The notes beneath the pieces are model-generated. The model searched no databases and was not told the origin of the DNA. It saw nothing but the letters and a program-made list of their open reading frames with translations. Positions 45,667 through 55,002 of a stretch of 64,000 bases of DNA are shown piece after piece. Origin of the DNA: Coenobita brevimanus (taxonomy: Eukaryota > Arthropoda > Malacostraca > Decapoda > Coenobitidae). Positions within the stretch are counted from its first letter, which is position 1. Every line of letters begins with the position of its first letter. Location: the NCBI GenBank assembly GCA_032717465.1, contig CM064690.1, positions 12,895,569 to 12,959,568 on the forward strand, given 5' to 3'. Made by a program: the position numbers and the translations under genes.

Positions 45667-46085
45667 CATCTTCTGTCTTTTTTTCCTTCATTCTTTTCTC
45701 TTCCTTCTGCCTGGGGGTGACTTTACTCTCCCTCTTCTGTCTTCCATTCCTTCATTCTTTCCTCTCCCTTCTGCCTGTGGATGACTCTACACTGAGTGAC
45801 AAGCCAAATGGTTTCCTGTACACCAGGAAATCATTTACTACGCTGGGTGGTAACCATATAACCAAATTTTGGCACCTGGTGGTTTAGTGGGTAATTATTG
45901 TGCTCCAGTCGGATTGAACCGGTGATTTTTATATCCAAGGGGTGACTGGGGTTTATTGCCCATGTAATGCCACTCAGGGATGAGTGAGGTTGGTCACTCT
46001 CATCTTAAATGGCAGGACCAACTACCTAGCCCCGGGCTTCTACGCTCCTCATGGGGCAACGTAGGATTGGATGATGGATGGATAT
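45661..46085 (+). mobile_element. tRNA-derived SINE-like repeat, copy 2
   Basis: Matches 2690-3112 over its length. A-box-like TGGTTTAGTGG at 45880-45890, B-box-like GGATTGAACC at 45911-45920, and a hairpin with arms 45806-45818 and 45824-45836 (one G-T pair). The pyrimidine-rich leader is duplicated here (45661-45715 and 45728-45785). It ends with GGATGATGGATGG and passes into GATA/AT repeats. Confidence 0.8.
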
Positions 46086-46155
46086 ATATATAGATAGATA
46101 GATACATACATACATACATACATACATACATAGATATAGATATATATGTATATAT

Positions 46156-46190
<35 letters not shown>
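46081..46190. repeat. Compound (GATA)/(CATA)/(AT) microsatellite
   Basis: AT, GATA, seven or more CATA units, then AT again, at the 3' end of the SINE-like copy. Confidence 0.92.
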
Positions 46191-46195
<5 letters not shown>

Positions 46196-46628
46196 AAAAC
46201 TTGAGCGAGTACAGAGAACGGTGGTAAAAATGATACCTTGCTTGGGAAATAAATCGTACAAGGAGGGCTAAGAAGCACTGAATCCATATACCTTAGGTAA
46301 ACGATAGATATGAGGAGATTCAAATCAAGCGTTCATAATATTCAGAGGGCATGATATTATGGTTATCGATACTTATTTTACTGTAAATCGGTGGAATTAC
46401 ATTAGAGGTCATGGCATAGAATTATCGGCATCGAATCCAGTCACATGAAACCAAGCATTTCTTCTACAATAGAGTTATAATAATATGAAACAAATTGCTC
46501 TTCACTGTAGTAAAGTGTGGTTAAATACGAACTTTAGAAATCGCTTGGATATGTATGTATCTATTTTGTAACCCCCAGCTAGATAAGTTCGCTTCCCAAC
46601 CTCTCTGTAGTTGCTAAGTAAATAATAA

Positions 46629-46729
<101 letters not shown>

Positions 46730-46737
46730 TTTGTGCT

Positions 46738-46806
46738 CCTGGCCGGGAATCTAACCCAAGACTTCTAGATGAAAGTGAGGCACTGTTACCACTACGCCAT
46801 GGCGTG
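46738..46806 (-). tRNA. tRNA-like sequence (Glu-like), second copy
   Basis: Minus strand: CCATGGCGTAGTGGTAAC (A-box) and GGTTAGATTCCCGG (B-box), with TTTCATC at the anticodon-loop position. Similar to 4748-4813; both lack a closing acceptor stem. Confidence 0.55.
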
Positions 46807-47053
46807 ATAAAAGCTAAGCCACCTGAATTCTATGAGGAACCAGGTAACTCCGTTATGGAAGAATATATTTCAATCTCAACACATCAGGATTTTTTGCTTA
46901 GTCCCACTCAACTCAGCAAGTGACAGAGCAGCTATAATCTATCCAAGCCAGAGCACGAGCGTCTTTATAATTATGTTGAAGAGACACATTACACTCGTGT
47001 GTACATTTGTACACTCGAGTGTAATGTGTGTCTTTCATATATATATATATATA

Positions 47054-47336
47054 TACTCAAACCTCGATTTAAAGGACTAAATGGGGAATCAACTTGTCCC
47101 TTACTTGAAAATGTCCGTTGTTTTACCACATATAAAGACAATCTTATTATGAAATGCGATGATTATTTCACTTATCTTATTTATATGATTATGAATATTA
47201 TTTTATGGGTACTGTATTAAGAAACATATTAATGTGTTTACCCTAGACATTACATATCATTTTATAATGGTCTTGTCTATTTGTTAGGTAGAATATGGAG
47301 TCCCTTAAATCCGAAATCCCTTAAATCGAGGTTTGA

Positions 47337-47341
<5 letters not shown>
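47054..47341. mobile_element. MITE with about 22-bp terminal inverted repeats, pogo-like
   Basis: The left end CTCAAACCTCGATTTAAAGG and the right end, reversed, CTCAAACCTCGATTTAAGGG are inverted repeats about 288 bp apart, with TA at both borders. The interior (AAAATGTCCG, TTATATGATT) has no frame. It sits inside an AT array. A non-autonomous Tc1/mariner- or pogo-type element is the best guess. Confidence 0.82.

Positions 47342-47416
<75 letters not shown>
47340..47416. repeat. (AT)n microsatellite flanking the MITE
   Basis: About 38 AT units; a shorter AT run (47036-47054) lies on the other side. Confidence 0.96.
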
Positions 47417-47421
<5 letters not shown>

Positions 47422-47499
47422 TTTGGACGATACAACCGCAAAACAACATCGATACATATTGCTGACTTAATGTTATATTCTTTTTCAGATAGTATAAAT

Positions 47500-47660
47500 T
47501 AATATTTCATTTCACTCTTCCCTATGAGATTTCCATGATAGCTATTTTACACTATACTGAGTGGTGGTCCTCCTCATTATTTCCTGCCGTTTCGGCTGTT
47601 GGGTTTGGTTGGTGAGGGGGAGCCTCCCTGTTTTTCTGTCTTTGTCTCTTGCTGATAGAT
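47500..47660 (+). mobile_element. CR1-like LINE 3' UTR fragment
   Basis: Blocks in common with 53735-53900: a TTTCAC..CTATGA stretch, CTATACTG-GTGGT, TCCTGCCGTTTCGGCTG, a G-rich run with GAGCC, and TGTC-TTGTCTC. No coding part is attached. Confidence 0.7.
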
Positions 47661-47759
47661 AAATATTGATAGTTATAACCTTCTTTTTACCAGCAGCCAC
47701 CAAAAGGACCAAAAGGACTGTTGCTGTTTCCCTTTCTTTGTACTCCCTTTTTCTTCCCC

Positions 47760-48436
47760 CTCCTCATCCTCTTCTTCTTCCTCCTCCTCCTCCTCCTTCT
47801 CCACTTCCTCCTGGGTACGTGCTATGCTATCTGACTCCTAGCGACCACACACATACGGACCTTGGAAGGTTTGATGCATAGTACACCTGCCTCCTTCACT
47901 GTCCCTTGCCACCCACGCCCATATTCACATCCACAGCTACACCCACACCCATATTAACTTCCTCCTTTCCCGCGTGACTTATATCCACACCCACATTCAC
48001 ATCCAAATCCCCAACCACTTCTCCACGGCTACTTACCTATGCGTACGCCAATCCCACACCCGGATCGATAACCACTTCCTCAATTCATGGTTCGTCCACA
48101 CTGACATCCATGCAGCCACACACACACACACACACACTCGCAGAGCGCATCCGGTGTGACGCATTATACCTCAACATAAGCACCTTCATCATCTGCCATA
48201 GCCAACTACTCGCGGTCATACTCAGCATTCCAGACTCATTACTACATCCACGCTCATCACCCTACGTACACAATCTACTTCATCCACATCCAGCAAACCC
48301 ACCTTGTTCCCCCACCAATATCATCACCCAATGCAGTAATACCCACAACACCTAATCATATCATGGACACATTTATACAACACCCACACTTAGTACACTA
48401 CACTTTCCACTTGCTGTGAGCTTCACAGTTCCTGCG

Positions 48437-48468
<32 letters not shown>

Positions 48469-49060
48469 AGCCCCATAGTGCCTCTATAAGGTCAGGAAAG
48501 ATTGGATCCAAAACAACGAAGAAAGCATACCATGTAGAACTATGGACGGGCGTTCCATGTGGAAGAGGTCACACAAAACATACAAACATCATTATACTTA
48601 AAAATTTGGTTCTACCCACAAGCGAAACCTGTCCCTCAAGTCTATACACACGATATCCACAACATAGGCACCCACACCTCCCAAACGTTCATCCCTTTGC
48701 TCATCAGCACCCATAGTTTCTCCACCCATTACCCACATTCACTACATCCACATCGACACCATCATCCAGCTAACGCACACCCACGTCTTCGGTAGTAATA
48801 ACAATCTCAGCTCTACATCCATTGCACATACACACCCCGTACTTTCCATATATTACACCCACACTCACGTCATTTACACTGACACCAACATCCAGCCTAC
48901 CCAAATCCAGCTTACCCACATCCACAATATCGACACCCACACCTTCCAGACCTAAAAGTCATATGTATATCAATACATTATTCCCCACACTCTATTACAT
49001 CCACATTCACTTTATCTACATTTACTTAACACCCATATACAGTTAACCCACACCCACACT
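47760..49060. repeat. Degenerate CA-rich short-period repeat (CCACAC/CATCCA)
   Basis: The plus strand is dominated by CCACACCCACATTCACATCC-style words without fixed period, interrupted by about 200 bp at 48420-48620 that hold an (ATC)n array (48437-48470) and unique sequence. A (CA)9 run is at 48119-48136. Frames here give only His/Thr/Pro/Ser. No gene. Confidence 0.75.
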
Positions 49061-49194
49061 CAGTGTAATATTACACATCACGCCAGTCATTGTCATTAAT
49101 GTTTCTACCACAATCACACTAGATGTATTGTACTATCATGGTCAAAAGTATCGCTCCACACAGCTGACAGAGAATCGTGAACCGTGTTGGTAAC

Positions 49195-49375
49195 ATTGTT
49201 GCCCCTCCCCCTTCCTCCCTCTTTCAAGTCACTCCCCTCCTCCCTCTCCCTCCCTCTTTCTCGTCTCGCGTCTTCTAGCCCCTCCCATAGTTTAGCCTCC
49301 ACCACCACAACCACGAGGTCACAAATCATACCATAACACCCTCTCTCTCTCTGTCTCTCTCTCTCTCTCTCGTGA
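49195..49375. repeat. Pyrimidine-rich tract with (CT)n
   Basis: CCTCCCTC-type sequence and, at 49342-49371, CT units. It lies immediately 5' of the CR1-like element. Confidence 0.8.
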
Positions 49376-49379
49376 GGTC

Positions 49380-49565
49380 AGTCTGCTTAGACTTCTTGTG
49401 ACAGTGATGTGCTAGTGACTTGTGATAGTGTAGGGCTAGTGTGCTTTAGTGACCTGTGATACTGTTGTGTTAGTGTGTTGTAAAGACCTGTGATAGTGCT
49501 GTGCTAGTGATCCGTGATAGTGTTGTGCTAGTATGTTGTAGTGACCCGTAGTGACCCGCGATAGT
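49380..49565 (+). repeat. Short tandem repeats in the CR1-like 5' leader
   Basis: TGTGATAGTG, CTGTGCTAGTG and GTGACCTGTGATA words recur about every 20-50 bp. Repeated 5' leaders in LINEs often hold promoter activity; here that is inference. Confidence 0.7.
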
Positions 49566-49596
49566 GCTGTGCTACCTTTGTGTAAATTTGCGAGTG

Positions 49597-50475
49597 ATGC
49601 CTTCCTCTGCAGAGAGTTGTGTCCCCATTGCAGGTACTGAAAAGGACTACCTTGAATTAAAGGAGGAACTTCTCGAACTGAAGCGGGAGGTACAAATTCT
49701 CAGGCAGGAGAAGGCACAAATGAGGGAATTGTTGGAGGAGAGAGAGAAAAAGGCTGAAGGTTGAACATTAGTTAACAAGGGTGCAACGAAGTTCATTCTT
49801 AAGAACAAGGGTGCAACGAAGTTCACTCTTAAGAAGTAAACAGAAGTTAAGACCACTAATGCCTTCGACGCACTACTGGACGAAAGTGAAGGGATGGCAG
49901 AGAGGGAAGTAGAGGAGAAAGACGGTGAGAGAACTTCCCGTACTGGTAAGTATAGTCAGAACAAGAAAGGTGAGAAAAATGTTGCCATTGCTGGAGACTC
50001 CCAGGTGAGATATCTTAACAGAGCCATGTATACTCCACTCGCTAAACATGTGTGTCTTCCAGGGGCCAGGGTGGCTAATGTGATAGAGAAAATTTCAAAT
50101 ATCATGAAAGATAGTGGTGACAAACCCACTGTGTGCCTCAGTGTAGGAGGCAATGATATTAGTAACTGTAAGAGTGAGGTACTGTGGCAGAAGTATAAGG
50201 TGATGTTAGAGAAGGTTAGGGAGAGGGGAGGAACCTCTGTAGTGCTCGGTGTTTTACCCAGGTGGCGTGTTGGAAGGGAGTGGTTGAGCAGGGCAATAGG
50301 TTTTAATTGCCGCCTTGAAAGGTATTGCAAAGATAACGCAATACATTTCATAGACAGCTGGGACCGGTTTTATGGACGGAGTGACTTGTATCGTTGGGCT
50401 CATCTTAGTAGGCAGGGAGTTACTGTTTTAGCTGGAATGATAGGTGGGGAGTTACAGGTTTTTTTTCGTGGTTGA
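49597..50475 (+). pseudogene. CR1-like ORF1 with SGNH esterase domain
   Basis: A single frame from ATG 49597 with stops at 49762-49764 and 49837-49839, then open to 50475. Residues 1-55 include a coiled-coil-like segment (ELKEELLELKREVQILRQEK). A 33-bp duplication (49777-49842) encodes NKGATKF twice. The SGNH/GDSL-type domain follows: GDSQ (Ser, about 49999), LPGARVANV, VGGNDI (Asn, about 50150), and DLYRWAHLS (Asp/His pair, about 50385-50405). Esterase-type ORF1 proteins are known from CR1/L2 LINEs and bind nucleic acid or membrane lipid. All catalytic motifs remain, even though the N-terminal part is broken. Confidence 0.85.
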
Positions 50476-50527
50476 GAATTAGACGTACAGGAAATTACAG
50501 CAACTGCGCTCTGAAATCATTATTACC

Positions 50528-53500
50528 ATGAAATCATTATTACCATGTTTGGATAGATACATCAAGTTTTGCAAAAGTAAGAACAAAAATTTAATCATTA
50601 GTGTAGATACATCCACTCAGGCACCTCAAATTGAGCAGGCGATGATAGAGGACAAAACAAGCGATGATATAAGGGCGATAAGTGATAGTACAAAAAATTG
50701 TTATATTAATAAAGTAAAAAGTCTCCCAGTTAGTAATGAAATAAAAAATAGTAAGTCCCAAGTTAGAGACATAACTACTCATAAGTATCTGAAAGTGTAC
50801 TAAACAAACAGCCGGAGTTAACGTAATAAAATGGATGAACTGAGGGCTTTGATTTGTACAGAGAAAATAGACATTGCCGTTATTAGTGAAACTTGGATGA
50901 ATACAGACACTCAAGAATTTTTAGCAGAATATCAGATAAAGGGCTATAATATTTTTGTGTCAAACCGTCTGGGAAGAAAGGGGGGCGGGGTAGCTGTTTA
51001 TATAAAGGATTCATTAAACTGTTACAATAAAGCAGACATTAAAGTAAATAGGGACACAGAAAGTGTCTGGGTTGAAATTAGTAACAATAGGTAGAAATTA
51101 GTCTTAGGAGCAATTTACACATCTCCAAAATTAAGTGGAGCAGATAGTAAATACCTCTGGGAGGAAATTAGGAAAGCATCACAGTTCAGCTTAGTAATAA
51201 TTGTAGGGGACCTTAATCTGTCAAGGACAGATTGGAGAAATCAGACATGGGATGCAGAGTCAGGATAATTCCTTTATCAGTATATCAGGGAGCCCACCAG
51301 AGGTAATAATATACTATATTTGGTTTTAGCTAATCAACAAAATGTCATTAGTGATATAGAGGTTGGTGGACGACTTGGTAATAGCGATCACGAAGAAATT
51401 AAATTCAAATTTATTTGGGATGTCTGTTCCACTGAAAATACCTAAACCGTTCCTAATTTTCGTCTAGGAGATTTCGATGGCTTAAGAGCTTATTTTTGAA
51501 CGGTATTCCACAGGGAGAGCAGCTATTTTAGGGAGTGCCAGGTCAGTGGGGAATCCCATGTCATAGGCGAGGGGCAGGAAACAGGTGGGAATGTGCGTCA
51601 GGTGTCTGTGGAACGTAAGGTGAGAGTTGGAGTGTAGTCCAGGTGACGAGGATTAACTCAGGTCCAGTACCAAGCAGACATTCGACCAGTGAGAAATATA
51701 ACGAGTTAGTAAATATAATACATGGAGGCCAAGATAGATATATCCCTTCAAAACCGTTTAGAACGAATAATTCAGAACCAAGATGGTTTAACAACAAATT
51801 AAAATCTTTCACAGGCCAAAGGAAAGGAATATATAGAAAAATAAAACGTGGAGAGGAACACTTGTGTAACCGGTACGCGATTTTAAATAGAGAAGTAAAG
51901 AGGGAAATACGAAAAGCAAAGAGAAGTTATGAAATTAACATTGCTAGTGAATTGAAAGAAAACCCCAAGGGTTTTTATCAAATGTACCGTACGAAAAATA
52001 AAGATAGGATAGGACCACTCAGAACAGAATCAGGTGACATTACCAGTGAAGATAAAGGAATGTGCTCCATCCTAAACAATTATTTCACATCAGTATTCAC
52101 CAAGGAAAATCTAGACCTGGTCCCTCAAGCAGCAAATATTTACGATTATAATACGGAAAACATTCTTAGTAAAATAACCATTAGTAAGGAGGACGTATTG
52201 AAAGAAATTAACAAGTTAAAATATCAAAAATCGCCAGGTCCGGACGATATATGCAAAAATTATTAAAGAAACCAAAGAATAATATTGTCAGCCACTTTTA
52301 ACGTTCTTTAATGACTCTAATTTCAGAAGTTCCAGAGGCGTGGAAGACCGCAAACGTAGCGCCCATCTTTAAAAAGGGTGATAAATAGGCTGCGTCGAAT
52401 TATCGTCCGATAAATCTAACGTCAACAGTAGGAAAAATATTAGAGTCAATTTTGGCAAATAAGATTTAAGAACACTTAGAATTATTTAATCTTATAAACG
52501 AAAGTCGGCACGGATTCAGGGAATGACGATCCTGCCTCACAATCTTATCATTCTACTCGGAGGTCTATGAGGCAGTAGATAGCAATATAGCTTACAATGT
52601 TATTTATCTAGATTTTAGTAAAGCTTTTGATAGGGTCCCACACGAAAGGTGAGTTAGCAAGGTTCGAGCACACGGTATAGACGGCGATTTCTTAAAATGG
52701 ATAGAATACTGGCTGAAAGGACGAAAGCAGAGAGTATTAATAAATGGAACTAAGTAGGATTGGGATTAGTAACTAGTGGTGTACCACAGGGTTTAGTGCT
52801 CGGTCCCTTATTATTTATTATATATGTATAAGTGATCTAGACTTAGGAGTCACTAGCAGCATCAACAAATTTGCCGACGATACGAAAATAGGGCGTATCA
52901 TTAACTCGACTGACGATTGCCATAACTTACAAAAAGACCTCAATATATTGTCCAAATGGTCTAAAACTTGACAAATGGAATTTAACGTTGAAAAATGTAA
53001 AGTACTTAACGTAGGCAAGTCCAATGAAGACATTAAATGCAGCTTAGATAACAAAGAAATTAACAAATCGGAATGCGAGAGGGATCTAGGAGTTATGGTT
53101 AGTAACGATCTCAAACCAAGGCAACAGCGTATTAAAGCGAGAAATAAAGCAAATAGGGTCCTAGGATTTATTTCGAAAAGGGTGAGCAACAGGTCATCAA
53201 AAGTAATACTGCAACTTTATCTAGCATTAATAAGGCCACATTTAGACTACGCGGTGCAATTTTGGTGTCCTTACTATAGAATGGATATTAACTTGTCAGA
53301 ATATGTACAGAGAAGAATGACAAAAATGATACATGATGTTCGGAACCTGTCGTATGAAGACAGACTGAAAAGACTAAGCCTGCACCCGCTAGATAGGCAT
53401 GGAGTAATGGGAGACTTAACTGAGGTGTTTAAGTGGATGAAGGGTATAAATAAGGGAGATATTAGCAAGGTACTTAAAGTGAGCATACAGGATAGAACTA

Positions 53501-53679
53501 GAAATAATTGTTTTAAACTAGAAAAATTTCGTTTAAATAAAGAAATAGGTAGAAATTGGTTTGGTAATAAAATAGTATACGAAAGGAATAAGCTACCTAG
53601 TAAAGTAGTTATTGCCTCTTCCATTGAGAGTTTCAAGCATAGGCTAGATAAGCATATGACAAATAAGGGATGGATATAG
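50528..53679 (+). pseudogene. CR1-like ORF2 (endonuclease and reverse transcriptase)
   Basis: APE-type endonuclease from about 50790: KMDELRALICTEKIDIAVIS, ETWMN, GGGVAVYI, GDLNLSRTDW (51207-51236), GNSDHEEIKF (about 51377). Linker and RT start at 51700-52266 (KSPGPDDI). RT: APIFKKGDK, NYRPINLTS, IYLDFSKAFDRVPHE (52608-52655), then after shifts FADDTKI (about 52870). An open C-terminal part at 52975-53679 shows FNVEKCKVLNVG, ERDLGVMVSNDLKP, RPHLDYAVQFWCPYY and ends HMTNKGWI. Stops at 50801, 50819, 51094, 51266 and 51444 and frameshifts in 52260-52970 make it inactive. 51490-51640 does not fit the protein and may be a replacement or insertion. Confidence 0.88.
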
Positions 53680-53979
53680 AAAAAAAAATATTATAACCAA
53701 TACTAATTCATACTTTTTCCTTTTCAGGTTACACTATGATAGTCTCTATTCTCCTTGCACACTTTCCTATAAAATATCCAAGCCAGTTTTTCTATACTGC
53801 GTGGTGTTCTTTCTTTTTCCTGCCGGCTTCGGCTGGAGAGATTGGGGGGCGGGGGAGAGCCTTCTTCCTTGCTGTCCTTATCTCATTCTAGTAGTTCAAT
53901 TACTCTTCTAGGAGCTGCCAAGCATGGGCCAACCGGCCTACTATAGTTATCCTCTCTTCTTATGTTCTTACGTGATTAT

Positions 53980-54310
53980 ATATTTTATGCTTTTATGCCA
54001 AAGCCTCTTCTTAAAATGAAATATCAGACCATTAAATTAGCATTATGTTATATATTTCACTTTCACATATGTCATTTTATTAATACCTGGGTGAATATAT
54101 AGTTTCATGATCCGTCCAAAGATGAATGTTTATTTACCAAATATTATTTTACCTAAGTCAGATTCAGTTCAGACTTAACTATACTTATGTATTCTCATAT
54201 CTCAATGCAGTAATATGGATCTGAGCCAATATATTCAAACACCTGCAGTAAACATGGATTTCACTGTTAAAGCTTGTATACAGTCCAAAAGCCTTTTTAA
54301 TTATATACTG
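53980..54310. other. No gene recognised
   Basis: AT-rich spacer between the CR1-like tail and a CA/AT array. Confidence 0.5.
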
Positions 54311-54331
54311 TAGACACACACACACACACAC

Positions 54332-54422
<91 letters not shown>
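54311..54422. repeat. (CA)n/(AT)n compound microsatellite
   Basis: (CA)10 at about 54312-54331, then about 44 AT units, ending at the Penelope-like fragment. Confidence 0.95.
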
Positions 54423-54425
<3 letters not shown>

Positions 54426-54431
54426 GATAAA

Positions 54432-54499
54432 CACCAACGTTATCAGGAACATCTTTAATAAATTGGTGACGTTTCGACAACTCGTTTGTCATTTTCAAA
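54432..54499 (-). ncRNA. Degenerate hammerhead-ribozyme-like core
   Basis: On the minus strand: TTGAAAATGACAA, a short loop, TTGTCGAAACG, then a CACCAA/TTGGTG pairing. A hammerhead has CUGANGA, stem II, GAAA, then stem III. GAAA and a GACAA/TTGTC stem II are present, but the CUGANGA box is altered (TTGAAAA), so it is probably inactive. Penelope-like elements are known to carry such motifs in their terminal repeats. Confidence 0.35.
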
Positions 54500-54954
54500 C
54501 CTATAGAAAATACAATAAAATCAAAGTAAACACCATGTCTATGATAAAAATACGAAAACTTAAGTAAAAAAAACAAAGTAAAACACCATGTCTAATAAAA
54601 TACAAGTGAAGAATTATTATGATAAGATGAGAAAATGAATTATACATAGCTAACGTTGGTGGGATGCTACTAAGTACAAGGAAAATTTGAACAGAAATAC
54701 ATGTAATAAGACAATACATAAGTCAAACCGTAAAAACAGAGAAGGGGCGTGGAACAGTCGTGTGTGCCCAGTGTGGGCTGTAGGTGGTGAGTGAGGAGTG
54801 ATTCAGCCAGGAGGCGTGTTACCTCGTCACGACAAGCGTGGACAACAGAAAAATCAGATTCGCTTATGGGATGGCCTAAGGCTTCACAGCAATTTCGGAT
54901 GGCAGAGAAAGGTGGCTTAGCCATAGGTAGACTGGTTCTATATGACCGTCCCCG

Positions 54955-54989
54955 ATGTTCTGCAATTCTTACTCGTAATTGCAGAACAT
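54955..54989. repeat. Perfect 13-bp palindrome at the Penelope/transposon junction
   Basis: ATGTTCTGCAATT (54955-54967) is the exact reverse complement of 54977-54989, with a 9-nt loop. One arm is part of the GIY-YIG coding sequence (AEH); the other marks the end of the element. A fold-back event at the truncation point would explain it. Confidence 0.85.
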
Positions 54990-55002
54990 TTTTTTTTTTA
55001 AT

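Larger units (their letters stand above)
45165..46620 (+). pseudogene. CR1-like LINE reverse transcriptase fragment, split by a SINE-like repeat
   Basis: 45165-45575 reads KISKFADDTTVGN, DLDLLINWAQTRKMDLL and, after shifts, LYSRVHPNLEHCVQIWSTYY. 46196-46620 resumes with LERVQRTVVKMIPCLGNKSY, GHDIMVID and LHCSKVWLNTNFRNRLDMYV. These are consecutive pieces of one LINE C-terminus; 45576-46195 (microsatellites plus the SINE-like copy) interrupts them. It has many stops and ends in AATAAATTT followed by an AT array. Confidence 0.8.
49380..53975 (+). mobile_element. CR1-like non-LTR retrotransposon, nearly full length
   Basis: Layout: 5' leader of GTGATAGTGCTGTGCTAGTG-like repeats (49380-49565), ORF1 (49597-50475), ORF2 (about 50528-53679), and a 3' UTR to about 53975 that ends in TTCTTATGTTCTTA. 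Two ORFs, an esterase-type ORF1 and a tail of short direct repeats are known for CR1/L2-type elements. Both ORFs carry stops. Its 3' UTR also recurs at 9800-9985 (inverted) and 47500-47660, so the family is abundant. Confidence 0.88.
54423..54989 (-). mobile_element. Penelope-like element 3' fragment (GIY-YIG endonuclease end)
   Basis: Minus strand, 54989 to about 54730: LRVRIAEHRGRSYRT, KPPFSAIRNCCEALGHPIS and RLLAESLLTHHLQPTLG. This matches the C-terminal half of the GIY-YIG endonuclease of Penelope-like elements: the Arg/His motif and the Glu motif are present, while the GIY and YIG strands and the whole reverse transcriptase are absent. The 3' UTR runs to 54423 and contains TGACGTTTCGACAA and TTTGTCATTTTC (plus-strand reading), a motif that I associate with Penelope-like terminal repeats. 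Domain knowledge is from memory; the motifs are directly visible. Confidence 0.82.

Noticed and set aside
47760..49060. Telomere-like or subtelomeric array
   Set aside because: The CCACAC/CATCCA words are irregular and the expected arthropod TTAGG/CCTAA unit is absent.
51490..51640. Extra gene between endonuclease and RT of the CR1-like element
   Set aside because: No open frame or domain; more likely a small insertion or decayed linker.
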